From contig CAAGND010000225.1 in NCBI GenBank assembly GCA_900771185.1, positions 1 through 21,069 on the forward strand: DNA of 21,069 nt. The letters run 5' to 3'. Below are positions 1 to 8,230 of the stretch, piece by piece. A program made the position numbers and the translations under genes. Each line of letters begins with the position of its first letter. The first letter of the stretch is position 1. This stretch comes from Clostridia bacterium. GTDB lineage: Bacteria; Bacillota; Clostridia; Oscillospirales; Acutalibacteraceae. The notes below the pieces were generated by a model. The model worked only from the letters and a program-made list of their open reading frames with translations, had not been told where the DNA came from and did not search any database.

Positions 1-1
1 G

Positions 2-1696
2 GCGAAAAATGCCCGCAGCCAGTCGATGCCGCTCCAGTATGAGACGGTGTATGACGCGCAGCAGGGTGTGAACTGTGTGCTGACAATGGATCAGAATATC
101 CAGCGTTATCTTGAAAACGCCCTTGAGCAGGCGTATGTCGATAACAAATGCGCCTCCGCGAACGGTATAGTCATGGATGTCCAAACCGGAGCCATACTGG
201 CCATGGCGACAAAGGATGACTATGACCCCAACTCTCCGCTTGAAGTTGACGATGAGGAGGTCCAGGCCGAGTTTGAGGCGCTTCAGGAAAAACGTAAGGC
301 TGAAAACGAGGAAAAGGGTGTAACTCTCACGGCGGAGGAGACCAAGGCCGCCGAAGAAGAGGACAGAACAAACGCAAAATACACGGTTATATACCGAAAA
401 ATAAGAAATGTCAATATAAGCGATACCTATGAACCTGGCTCGGTTTTCAAGACGATAACCGCGTGCGCGGCACTTGATCAGGGCGTTGCAGACCCGTCGA
501 CCACAGTCAGTTGTGTCGCGGGCGGAATACATATCGCAAACCGCACTTATCACTGCAATAACCACACAGTCCACGGAACACTTGATATGACAGGCGGACT
601 GACAAAGTCGTGCAACTCATATTTTATCACCATGGGTCAGCGGCTCGGAGTTGATAATTTCTTCAAATACTTTGAGGCGTTCGGGTTTACTGAAAAAACA
701 GGCATAGACCTGCCCGCGGAGGCACAGCCTGTTGCAGGGGTGACCTATCACTTGCATGAGAGCATGACGATAGTCGACCTTGCCAGCAGCTCGTTCGGTC
801 AGTCTTTCCAGGTGACTCCGGTTCAGATGGTCACCGCGCTCTCGGCTATTGCCAACGGCGGCAAGCTTATGAAGCCCTATGTCGTGGCAAAAACGCTCGA
901 TGAAAACGGCAATGTGATTTCAGAGACGCAGCCCACCGTCAGGCGTCAGGTTATCTCATCGGAAACGGCTGCCGCTGTCGCTGAAATGATGCGCAAGGTT
1001 GTCAACGAGGGAACGGCGAAAAACGGATATGTTATCGGCTACCGTGTCGCGGGCAAAACGGGTACTTCGCAGAAGCTTAGCAAATCCGGTGAGCATGTCG
1101 CTTCATACGGCTGCTTTGCCCCGGCAGACGATGCGCGCATAGCGGTTATAATAGTTATAGATGAGCCTCACGGCGGACAGATTCAGGGCGGTCAGATTGC
1201 CGCTCCCGTTGCCGCCCAGGTGGTGGAAAACACTCTTAAATATTTGAATGTTGAGCCCAGATATACCGAGAGCGAGCTTAAAAATCTCGATACTACCCTG
1301 TCGAACTATGCCGGCAAAGGCGTTTCGGACACGATAAACGATCTCAAATCAAAGGGCTTCACATATAAGGTTATCGGAAACGGCGACAAGGTTTTGAGTC
1401 AGCTTCCGGGAGCATATCAGACGATTCCGCAGGGAGGTGTTGTGGTGCTCTATACCGATGGCGGTCCGGTTGAAACAAAGACGACTGTTCCGGATTTCAC
1501 CAATCTCACAATCACTCAGGTCAACCAGCGTGCCGCGGCATCCGGATTAAATGTCAAGATTTCCGGCAATACTCTTGTGAATTCGGAGCTTGTATCCTAT
1601 TCTCAGAGTATAGAAGCCGGCGAAAGTGTCGATTACGGCACGACGGTAACGGTTTATTTCAAATCAAATACCGGCGTCTCCGATCTCACGGATTAG
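2..1696 (+). CDS. Class B penicillin-binding protein with two PASTA domains, SpoVD/PBP2 type (5' truncated)
   Basis: This is a peptidoglycan DD-transpeptidase that cross-links septal (or sporulation) wall, working with the SEDS glycosyltransferase FtsW encoded downstream. The frame is open to the window edge, so the N-terminal membrane anchor and dimerisation domain are missing. Counting from the ATG at 26, which is internal, the three catalytic motifs are S139-V-F-K142, S195-C-N197 and K344-T-G346. Two PASTA repeats follow at roughly residues 425-485 and 486-550, the second opening with TTVPDF. A charged, Glu/Lys-rich stretch of about 55 residues (about 72-128) sits just before the SxxK motif and is longer than I expect for the family. 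murE starts 20 bp downstream, so the two are probably co-transcribed. Two PASTA repeats do not settle PBP2B versus SpoVD, so no gene symbol is given. Confidence 0.93.
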   Translation, partial: AKNARSQSMPLQYETVYDAQQGVNCVLTMDQNIQRYLENALEQAYVDNKCASANGIVMDVQTGAILAMATKDDYDPNSPLEVDDEEVQAEFEALQEKRKAENEEKGVTLTAEETKAAEEEDRTNAKYTVIYRKIRNVNISDTYEPGSVFKTITACAALDQGVADPSTTVSCVAGGIHIANRTYHCNNHTVHGTLDMTGGLTKSCNSYFITMGQRLGVDNFFKYFEAFGFTEKTGIDLPAEAQPVAGVTYHLHESMTIVDLASSSFGQSFQVTPVQMVTALSAIANGGKLMKPYVVAKTLDENGNVISETQPTVRRQVISSETAAAVAEMMRKVVNEGTAKNGYVIGYRVAGKTGTSQKLSKSGEHVASYGCFAPADDARIAVIIVIDEPHGGQIQGGQIAAPVAAQVVENTLKYLNVEPRYTESELKNLDTTLSNYAGKGVSDTINDLKSKGFTYKVIGNGDKVLSQLPGAYQTIPQGGVVVLYTDGGPVETKTTVPDFTNLTITQVNQRAAASGLNVKISGNTLVNSELVSYSQSIEAGESVDYGTTVTVYFKSNTGVSDLTD

Positions 1697-1716
1697 CGCC
1701 ATGAAAGGATTCGGCT

Positions 1717-3177
1717 ATGAAACTTTCCGCTTTGCTTCGGGAAGTGGAATACGAAGGAAGGTATACATCCGATGTTGAAATAGACAGGGTGACGGATGAC
1801 TCACGCTGCGTGAGACCGAACACGGTTTTTGTCTGCGTGAAGCACCGCAGCTTTGATGGGCACACGGCGGCCAAAAAGGCGGTTGAGGACGGCGCCGCTG
1901 CAGTTGTGGCGGAACACCCGACCGGAGCGGAAAATGAACTGCTGGTGAAGGATTCGAAAAGCGTATATGCCGCACTTTGCGCGGCGCTCAACGGTCATCC
2001 GGAGCGCAAACTGTGCATGATAGGGATAACGGGCACGAACGGAAAGACGACCACCGCCTGCCTGGTGCGTGATATTCTCGAACCGTATTCAATGCGGTGC
2101 GGCCTGCTCGGAACCGTTCAGAATATTCTCGGAGACGAGGAGGAGGAGCCGGCGCTGACAACGCCCAAGCCGCCTGAACTTTATGAGATGCTCGGACGCA
2201 TGGTCACCCAGGGCTGTGTGAGCTGTGTCATGGAAGCGTCGTCCCAGGCGCTTCAGCAGGGCAGACTCAGCGGGATAGACTTTGATCTGGCGGTTTTTAC
2301 GAACATCACACAGGATCATCTCGACTATCACAAAACTTTTGAAAATTACCTTGACGCAAAAAAGATGCTTTTTCGCAGTGCGAAAAAATCGGTTGTTAAT
2401 CTTGATGACCCGCACGCCAAGGATATTCTTGACGCTTGCGGAGGACTGACGGTCACATATTCGGCGGTTATGGACTGTGCCGATTACACTGCAAAAAATA
2501 TTCTTCTCAGAAACGATTGCGTCACCTTCGAGCTTGTCTCAAATCAACAGACAGTCCCTTTAAGATTTGCCGCGCCGGGAATTTTCTCGGTATATAACGC
2601 TATGGCGGCGGCCGTGTGTGCTCTCGAAATGGGAGTGCCGCCGGAGAACGTCAGAAGCGCGCTCGCAATGGCGCAGGGAGTCTGCGGCAGGCTTGAGAGA
2701 GTGGATTGCTCCTCGCCGGCTGATGTCATAATCGACTATGCCCACACTCCGGATGGCCTTGAACAGGTGCTCCGCGCACTTAGGGATACCTGCAAAGGCA
2801 GGCTTATTGCCTTGTTCGGCTGCGGCGGCGACAGAGATCGTCTTAAACGCCCTTTGATGTGCCGTGCCGCTTGCAGATATGCGGATATTGTCATTGTGAC
2901 CTCGGATAATCCGAGAACAGAGAACCCCGAAAAAATAATAGAGGATATACTCACAGGAGCAGACGGTAGCCGAAAGCTTCTTGTTGAGCCTGACAGAAGG
3001 CGGGCGATAGCTCTCGCACTGAAAAAAGCAAAAGCCGGAGATACGGTTTTGATCGCCGGAAAGGGACATGAAAAGTATCAGATAATCGGCAGGGAAAAAC
3101 TGCCGTTTGACGAGCGGGAGGAAGTCAGAAAAATTCTGGCCGATTTCCGAATAAAGCAGGGAGATGAAAAAACATGA
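1717..3177 (+). CDS. murE: UDP-MurNAc-L-Ala-D-Glu:meso-diaminopimelate ligase
   Basis: This cytoplasmic Mur ligase adds the third residue of the peptidoglycan stem peptide using ATP. The 486-residue length is normal for MurE. The ATP-binding loop G-T-N-G-K-T-T lies at residues 106-112. D397-N-P-R400 is the motif that in characterised MurE enzymes recognises meso-diaminopimelate; lysine-adding enzymes have a different sequence there. A meso-DAP wall is therefore predicted for this organism. The ATG at 1717 is preceded by AAAGGA. The stop overlaps the start of mraY by 4 bp (ATGA), which implies translational coupling. murF, which commonly follows murE, is absent here. Confidence 0.96.
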   Translation: MKLSALLREVEYEGRYTSDVEIDRVTDDSRCVRPNTVFVCVKHRSFDGHTAAKKAVEDGAAAVVAEHPTGAENELLVKDSKSVYAALCAALNGHPERKLCMIGITGTNGKTTTACLVRDILEPYSMRCGLLGTVQNILGDEEEEPALTTPKPPELYEMLGRMVTQGCVSCVMEASSQALQQGRLSGIDFDLAVFTNITQDHLDYHKTFENYLDAKKMLFRSAKKSVVNLDDPHAKDILDACGGLTVTYSAVMDCADYTAKNILLRNDCVTFELVSNQQTVPLRFAAPGIFSVYNAMAAAVCALEMGVPPENVRSALAMAQGVCGRLERVDCSSPADVIIDYAHTPDGLEQVLRALRDTCKGRLIALFGCGGDRDRLKRPLMCRAACRYADIVIVTSDNPRTENPEKIIEDILTGADGSRKLLVEPDRRRAIALALKKAKAGDTVLIAGKGHEKYQIIGREKLPFDEREEVRKILADFRIKQGDEKT

Positions 3178-4211
3178 ACACTGTTGCTGCAATTATTATG
3201 GGTGCTGCGGCGTCCGCGCTTGTCACAGCGATTCTCGGATTTGCGGTTATTCCGTGGCTTCACAAGCTGAAATTCGGGCAGACTATTCTTGATATCGGAC
3301 CGAAATGGCATGAGAAAAAGCAGGGCACGCCGACAATGGGCGGCATAATGTTTATAGCCGGAGTTATAGTAGCTGCGGCAGTCACAATCATAACAGACCG
3401 CCTTATGGGCGGAGACATCGTTGCAGGCGCCTCGCTCATTCCGAGTGAGATGTATACGAAGTTTTACAGCGGCCTGCTCTTTGCGCTGTGCGTCGCGCTC
3501 ATAGGCTTTGCCGATGATTATATAAAGGTTGTCAAAAAGCGCAACCTCGGACTGACGGAGCTGCAAAAAACCGTTCTTCAGACGGTGGTCATTCTGTCTT
3601 ATCTTCTCAGTCTCTATCTCGGGATGGGGAAAAAGCCGTATATGTTCATTCCGTTTGTCGGGAACATAGAGATGGGAATTTTCTTCTGGATATTCGGTTT
3701 CGTGGTCATCTATGCCGCTATCAATGCCGTCAACTTCACGGATGGAATTGACGGGCTGTGCTCAAGTGTCACGATAACATGCGGCGTGTCGCTCTGCGCT
3801 ATTGCCTATATGCATAAGCTTTTCGGCGTTTCGCTCATGGCGAGCCTGCTTATCGGCGGATGCATAGGCTTCCTATTTTGGAACCACAATCCCGCGAAGG
3901 TCTTTATGGGGGACACGGGCTCGATGTTCCTCGGGGGAATGGTTGTCGCAACCGCATATGCGCTCAACTGCCCGATAATTCTCCTGCTCTCCGGTATCAT
4001 CTATGTTGTTGAGGGCGCGTCGGACGTTATTCAGATAGCATATTTCAAACTCACTCACGGCAAGCGCATATTCAAAATGGCGCCTATCCATCACCATTTT
4101 GAGATGTGCGGTTGGAAAGAAAAAAAGATAGTTGCAGTTTTTTCAATAGTCAATGCAATAGGCGGAGCTGCCGCGATAGCGGTGATGTATTTCGGCGGCT
4201 ATGCCGTGTGA
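3174..4211 (+). CDS. mraY: Phospho-N-acetylmuramoyl-pentapeptide transferase
   Basis: This integral membrane enzyme transfers phospho-MurNAc-pentapeptide from UDP to undecaprenyl phosphate, giving lipid I. The 345-residue protein is strongly hydrophobic, consistent with the family's ten membrane helices. Family signatures are present: the Asp pair D114-D115 in FADDYIKV, NFTDGIDGL with D190 and D193, D247 in VFMGDTGS, and the H306-H307-H308 cluster in MAPIHHHFE. The start overlaps the murE stop. ftsW follows after a short gap with no murD between them. Confidence 0.97.
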   Translation: MNTVAAIIMGAAASALVTAILGFAVIPWLHKLKFGQTILDIGPKWHEKKQGTPTMGGIMFIAGVIVAAAVTIITDRLMGGDIVAGASLIPSEMYTKFYSGLLFALCVALIGFADDYIKVVKKRNLGLTELQKTVLQTVVILSYLLSLYLGMGKKPYMFIPFVGNIEMGIFFWIFGFVVIYAAINAVNFTDGIDGLCSSVTITCGVSLCAIAYMHKLFGVSLMASLLIGGCIGFLFWNHNPAKVFMGDTGSMFLGGMVVATAYALNCPIILLLSGIIYVVEGASDVIQIAYFKLTHGKRIFKMAPIHHHFEMCGWKEKKIVAVFSIVNAIGGAAAIAVMYFGGYAV

Positions 4212-4233
4212 TAAAAACAGCGTAAAATGCGGG

Positions 4234-4241
4234 AAAGGAGG
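4234..4241 (+). promoter_or_regulatory. Ribosome binding site that sets the ftsW start
   Basis: AAAGGAGG lies 6 bp before the GTG at 4248. The upstream in-frame ATG at 4227 has no Shine-Dalgarno sequence, so the GTG is the preferred start. Confidence 0.8.
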
Positions 4242-4247
4242 CTGTCC

Positions 4248-5483
4248 GTGAACGAAAAGGTGAAGAAAAAAAAGAGCAGCGGTCTTGACGGAAAACAGCT
4301 TGCAAGGCAGTATTTTGCCTTTTGGCCACTCAGAAAGCCGAAGGATTATATTGCAAAAGGCAGCTTTGATATAACCTTTTTCATGCTTGTGGTAGCCCTC
4401 CTTACCATAGGTCTTGTTATGATGTTTTCGGCGAGCTATGTCAACGCTCTGTACGATTCATCAAAGGCGGTGAAGAATAACCCGTATTACTATATAAAAA
4501 ATCAGCTCATATTCGCTGTTATCGGACTTGTGCTGATGTATATCATATCGAAAATAAGATATGATTTTTACCGTGATATCTCCTTCACGGTTCTGCTGAT
4601 AGCTTTTGTCCTGCTAATTCTTGTGCTTATTTTCCCGGTTCCTATACCCGGCAAAATGGAATTCAAGCGCTGGCTGAATCTCGGGTTCACGACTTTTCAG
4701 CCGTCTGAAATAGCAAAAGTGGCACTGATAATGTACTGTGCGTGGAGCATGGAGCGGCGCAAGAAGGCTATCTATAAGGACTGGAAGATGATGATCCCCT
4801 ATCTTATTGTCATAGCCGTGATGTGCGGACTGGTGTTCATGGAAAACCACGTATCGGGAACATTGCTCATCCTCATGATAGGAATGGTTATGACCTTCCT
4901 CGGCGGGGTGAACTATAAGTGGTATGTCCCGATAATTATAGTGGGCGTTATAGGCGTTGTCGTGCTTATCACGAATCCCGACATTCTCAAAAAATATGCC
5001 GGTGAGCGAATAGTCGCGTGGCTCGATAAGGACTATGACCCTGACGGCGCACGCTGGCAGACAAACCAGTCGCTCTATGCCATAGGCTCAGGCGGACTGT
5101 TTGGGCTTGGACTCGGCAACTCCCGTCAGAAACACCTCTATATGCCCGAACCGCAAAACGATTTTGTGTTCGCCATCGTCTGCGAGGAACTCGGATTTAT
5201 CCGCGTTGTCTTTATAATTCTTCTCTTCGTTCTCCTCGTCTGGAGAGGTTTTGTCATCGCAATGCGCGCGAAGGACACTTTTTCATCGCTTCTTGTCATG
5301 GGAATTGTTTTTCACGTCGGACTTCAGACGGCCTTGAACATTGCCGTTGTCTCCGACCTTATCCCGAATACAGGAATCGGACTTCCGTTCTTCAGCTACG
5401 GCGGCACGTCACTTGTCATTCTTCTCATGGAGATGGGAATGGTGCTGGGAGTGTCACGTTACTCAAAAATCCAAAAAACGTAG
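4248..5483 (+). CDS. ftsW: SEDS-family septal peptidoglycan glycosyltransferase FtsW/SpoVE type
   Basis: SEDS proteins polymerise lipid II into glycan strands and pair with a class B PBP, here presumably the PASTA-containing PBP at the start of the window. From the GTG start the protein has 411 residues, with a basic cytoplasmic N-terminus (a run of lysines) and about ten membrane segments. Visible family motifs are RWLNLG followed by QPSE, the MPEPQNDFVFA segment with the conserved aspartate D305, and GLPFFSYGGTS near the C-terminus. The start rests on the strong ribosome binding site at 4234. The gene lies between mraY and murG as in other Firmicutes. Whether it serves vegetative division (FtsW) or sporulation (SpoVE) cannot be decided from sequence alone. 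Confidence 0.93.
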   Translation: MNEKVKKKKSSGLDGKQLARQYFAFWPLRKPKDYIAKGSFDITFFMLVVALLTIGLVMMFSASYVNALYDSSKAVKNNPYYYIKNQLIFAVIGLVLMYIISKIRYDFYRDISFTVLLIAFVLLILVLIFPVPIPGKMEFKRWLNLGFTTFQPSEIAKVALIMYCAWSMERRKKAIYKDWKMMIPYLIVIAVMCGLVFMENHVSGTLLILMIGMVMTFLGGVNYKWYVPIIIVGVIGVVVLITNPDILKKYAGERIVAWLDKDYDPDGARWQTNQSLYAIGSGGLFGLGLGNSRQKHLYMPEPQNDFVFAIVCEELGFIRVVFIILLFVLLVWRGFVIAMRAKDTFSSLLVMGIVFHVGLQTALNIAVVSDLIPNTGIGLPFFSYGGTSLVILLMEMGMVLGVSRYSKIQKT

Positions 5484-5517
5484 AGTTGCAGAATATGAAA
5501 CTTGCGTGATATTTCAT

Positions 5518-5523
5518 TATAAT
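5518..5523 (+). promoter_or_regulatory. Possible -10 box in the ftsW-murG gap
   Basis: A perfect TATAAT occurs 35 bp after the ftsW stop. No good -35 hexamer sits 16-18 bp upstream (ATGAAA at 17 bp), so this is a weak promoter candidate. It could start a transcript covering the structured region and murG. Confidence 0.25.
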
Positions 5524-5554
5524 AATAGAAATTGACTCACAGGGAACGACTTTT

Positions 5555-5709
5555 AGTTTGTAATATCAAGAAAGAAACTATCACAAACTTTGCCGCACCA
5601 AAAGAAAATGTTTGAGAGATATAAAACTGATTTTCTGTTGCTGCAGGTGCGATTAAAGAATAGCTCGACAATTGGAAGGCGAGGGTCTCTGTGCCCTCAA
5701 GCGATTTTT
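5555..5709 (+). other. Noncoding ftsW-murG gap with several potential RNA hairpins
   Basis: No coding frame is convincing between 5484 and 5741. Three hairpins can be drawn by eye. H1 pairs AGTTTGTAATA (5555-5565) with TATCACAAACT (5579-5589), with one mismatch. H2 is an extended imperfect stem combining CGCACC (5594-5599) with GGTGCG (5646-5651), AGAAAAT (5603-5609) with ATTTTCT (5630-5636), and GTTT (5610-5613) with AAAC (5624-5627). H3 pairs GAGGG (5681-5685) with CCCTC (5694-5698), followed after GCGA by five T (5705-5709). CTCG (5664-5667) could instead pair with CGAG (5680-5683), which excludes H3. I could not match this to any riboswitch or RNA family. It could be a leader regulating murG, a weak attenuator or a small RNA, or the pairings could be chance. 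Confidence 0.35.
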
Positions 5710-5730
5710 AAATGATAAATACTTATAACC

Positions 5731-5735
5731 GGAGG
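5731..5735 (+). promoter_or_regulatory. Ribosome binding site that sets the murG start
   Basis: GGAGG lies 6 bp before the ATG at 5742. The in-frame ATG at 5712 lies upstream of this site and has none of its own, so 5742 is preferred. Confidence 0.8.
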
Positions 5736-5741
5736 GATTTT

Positions 5742-6866
5742 ATGCTCAAGGCACAAAGGATACTTATTGCGGCGGGAGGCACGGGCGGCCATATAAATCC
5801 GGCTCTTTCCGTTGCCGGATTTATTCGCTCACAGAACCCGTCCGCGGAGATACTCTTTGTCGGAACTGCCGACAAGATGGAGGCAAAGCTTGTCCCTCAG
5901 GCCGGGTATCCGATAAAGATGATAGATATCAGCGGCTTCCGGCGCGACCTGAGTATAGACGGTATCATGCATAATATAAAGACAGTTTCACGCCTGCTCA
6001 GATCATCGGGTCAGGCCAAGAAGATAATAGAGGAATTTAAACCGGAGCTGGCAGTGGGCTTTGGCGGCTATGTCAGCGGACCTGTTATACGCATGGCCGC
6101 GAAGCTCGGCGTTCCGACCGCCATTCATGAGCAAAACGCCTATCCGGGAGTGACCAACAAGGCTCTTGCGAAGCAGGTGGATAGGGTTATGCTCACAAGC
6201 ATGGCTGCGGAAAAATATCTTGAACCGAAAAATCCCTGTGTGTTTACCGGACTTCCGGTTCGTGCCGAGTTCTTTGAGGCGGACAAGACCCTGAGCCGCT
6301 TTGAACTGGGTCAGGATGACCGTCCGCTCATTCTTTCCTCAGGAGGCAGCCTCGGTGCGGAGCCGATTAATAGGGCGGTTGTTGAAATGATAGCCGCCAA
6401 AGCGCCGGCAGGCGATTGTTGCTTTATCCATGCCACGGGACACAGCGGACTGTGGGTTACGGATGAACTCAAAAAGAGAGGCGTGGACCCGGATAAGCTC
6501 GAAAATGTTACAATAAGGGAATATATTGACGATATGTCGCGCTGCATGTCGGCGTGCGATATTTTCATTAACCGTGCCGGAGCCAGCACACTGTCTGAAA
6601 TACAGGCTCTCGGCAAACCGTCGGTTCTTATTCCCTCCCCTTATGTGGCAGAGAATCACCAGTATCACAACGCAATGACGCTGGTTGAAAGGGAAGCGGC
6701 AGTTGTTATTGAAGAAAAAGACCTCAGCGGCGAGCGCCTGACGGAGGAGATAAACGCTCTGCTTGCCGACCCCGCCCGTCTTGCCTCAATGGGCAAGAAC
6801 GCAGGAGAGATGTCCGTAAGCGACGCCGCAAAACGAATATATGACTGTCTTTGTGAGATAGCCTGA
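5742..6866 (+). CDS. murG: UDP-GlcNAc:lipid I N-acetylglucosaminyltransferase
   Basis: MurG is a peripheral membrane GT-B glycosyltransferase that converts lipid I to lipid II on the cytoplasmic face. The 374-residue protein opens with the glycine-rich AAGGTGGHINPA motif of the N-terminal acceptor domain, followed by FGGYVSGP and IHEQNAYPGVTNK. The C-terminal UDP-GlcNAc-binding domain has SSGGSLGAEPINR, NRAGASTLSEI and the PYVAENHQYHNA segment typical of the family. It follows a 258-bp noncoding gap, so it may be partly uncoupled from ftsW. murA begins 78 bp downstream. Confidence 0.96.
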   Translation: MLKAQRILIAAGGTGGHINPALSVAGFIRSQNPSAEILFVGTADKMEAKLVPQAGYPIKMIDISGFRRDLSIDGIMHNIKTVSRLLRSSGQAKKIIEEFKPELAVGFGGYVSGPVIRMAAKLGVPTAIHEQNAYPGVTNKALAKQVDRVMLTSMAAEKYLEPKNPCVFTGLPVRAEFFEADKTLSRFELGQDDRPLILSSGGSLGAEPINRAVVEMIAAKAPAGDCCFIHATGHSGLWVTDELKKRGVDPDKLENVTIREYIDDMSRCMSACDIFINRAGASTLSEIQALGKPSVLIPSPYVAENHQYHNAMTLVEREAAVVIEEKDLSGERLTEEINALLADPARLASMGKNAGEMSVSDAAKRIYDCLCEIA

Positions 6867-6880
6867 GCGGGTAACAAACA

Positions 6881-6939
6881 CGCCCCCTGCGGCATATGAT
6901 GAGGACGCAGTGAGTATTTACTATGTTCTCAGCGGGGTG
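6881..6939 (+). promoter_or_regulatory. Possible hairpin covering the murA ribosome binding site
   Basis: In the murG-murA spacer, CGCCCC (6881-6886) can pair with GGGGTG (6934-6939, one G-T wobble), which overlaps the likely Shine-Dalgarno region. CTGCG (6887-6891) can pair with CGCAG (6906-6910) inside it. The stems are short and the enclosed loop is large, so this is only a suggestion of translational control. Confidence 0.2.
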
Positions 6940-6944
6940 CGGAT

Positions 6945-8219
6945 ATGGATATTATCAGAATCACGGGCTCAAAAAAACTCGAGGGAGAGGTGCAGCTTCA
7001 GGGTTCCAAAAACAGCGCGCTTCCTATCCTCGCGGCTTGCGTGAGTGTCAACGGGATCAGTGTAATACATAACTGCCCGTCGCTCACCGATGTGGACGCG
7101 GCGGTGAAAATTCTCGAGTATCTCGGTTGCCGTGTAACACGGCGTGAGTCGGCTTTGGTCATTGATTCCGGTGATGTCAAACGCAGCGATATTCCGCAGC
7201 ATCTCATGCATGAGATGCGCTCGTCAATAGTCTTTTTAGCGCCTCTGCTCTCCCGTTTCGGCAGTGCCTGCGTATCAACTCCGGGCGGATGTGAAATCGG
7301 GCTTCGCCCAATTGATCTCCATTTGAACGCTATGCGAAAGATGGGGGCCGTCATAGAGGAGGAGAGCGGAATCCTCAGCTGTTCATGCCCGAACGGTCTG
7401 AGCGGCGCGAAAATAGTCCTCTCGTTCCCGAGCGTCGGGGCAACTGAGAATATAATGATAGCCGCGGCAACGGCCAAGGGGACGACGGTTTTGGTCAATG
7501 CGGCGCGTGAGCCGGAGATAAGAGATCTCGCTGTGTACCTCAACAGCTGCGGCGCTAAGATAAAGGGCGCGGGAGAAGGTACGATAGTTATTGAGGGCGT
7601 TGAATCGCTTCACGGCACGGAACATTCTGTCATACCGGACAGAATAGTGGCGTCAACCTTCATGGCGGCCGCGGCGGCAACCGGCGGCAAAGTGCTGATA
7701 AAGGGAGTTGTGCCCTCGCATATAACACCTGTTATTTCCGCCTTTGAGGAGGCGGGCTGCCGCGTTGACAGCGGAGCGTCAAGGCTTTATATCTGTGCGC
7801 CGAAAAGGCTTGGCAGGGTGCAGACCATAAGGACAATGCCCTATCCCGGTTTTCCGACCGACTCACAGGCGATAGTCATGGCAATGCTCTGCACGGCTGA
7901 CGGAACGAGCATGCTGATAGAAAATATTTTTGAAAACCGTTTCCGCCATGTTCAGGAGCTGCGAAAGCTTGGAGCGAAGATAGACGTTGAGGGCAGAGTT
8001 GCGGTGGTGGAGGGTGTGGAGAGCCTGAAAGCCGCACATGTGTATGCCCCGGACCTGCGCGGAGGTGCGGCGCTTATAGTGGCGGGCCTTGCTGCGCAGG
8101 GCGTCACTGAGATTGAGAATGTCAGACTTATTGACAGAGGCTGGCAGGATATCGAAAAAAGTCTGAGCGCTCTGGGAGCGGATATAGTCAGAACGGATGA
8201 AAGTGAAACAGCAGTATAA
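6945..8219 (+). CDS. murA: UDP-N-acetylglucosamine 1-carboxyvinyltransferase
   Basis: MurA catalyses the first committed step of peptidoglycan synthesis, transferring enolpyruvate from PEP to UDP-GlcNAc in the cytoplasm. The 424-residue protein has the substrate-binding GSKNSALPIL near the N-terminus and TPGGCEIGLRPIDLHL around the catalytic Cys116. In known MurA enzymes this cysteine is alkylated by fosfomycin, so sensitivity at the target level is predicted. The ribosome binding site is poor (GGGG-rich rather than GGAGG). ftsQ starts 11 bp after the stop. Firmicutes often carry two MurA copies; the other, if present, is outside the window. Confidence 0.96.
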   Translation: MDIIRITGSKKLEGEVQLQGSKNSALPILAACVSVNGISVIHNCPSLTDVDAAVKILEYLGCRVTRRESALVIDSGDVKRSDIPQHLMHEMRSSIVFLAPLLSRFGSACVSTPGGCEIGLRPIDLHLNAMRKMGAVIEEESGILSCSCPNGLSGAKIVLSFPSVGATENIMIAAATAKGTTVLVNAAREPEIRDLAVYLNSCGAKIKGAGEGTIVIEGVESLHGTEHSVIPDRIVASTFMAAAAATGGKVLIKGVVPSHITPVISAFEEAGCRVDSGASRLYICAPKRLGRVQTIRTMPYPGFPTDSQAIVMAMLCTADGTSMLIENIFENRFRHVQELRKLGAKIDVEGRVAVVEGVESLKAAHVYAPDLRGGAALIVAGLAAQGVTEIENVRLIDRGWQDIEKSLSALGADIVRTDESETAV

Positions 8220-8230
8220 AAGGTGACGGA

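Noticed and set aside
2560..3192. Minus-strand ORF of 210 codons opposite murE
   Set aside because: It is a shadow of murE, with Cys/Arg/Ser-rich composition and no ribosome site or domain.
5341..5535. Small plus-strand ORF overlapping the 3' end of ftsW
   Set aside because: It is an out-of-frame reading of the conserved FtsW C-terminal motif and has no ribosome binding site of its own.
5532..5566. TTGACT and TAATAT in the ftsW-murG gap as a promoter
   Set aside because: The spacing is 23 bp, too long for a sigma-A promoter.
5594..5709. Known riboswitch classes (T-box, TPP, FMN, glycine, SAM, c-di-AMP, fluoride) for the ftsW-murG gap
   Set aside because: None of the conserved core sequences I remember for these classes is present.
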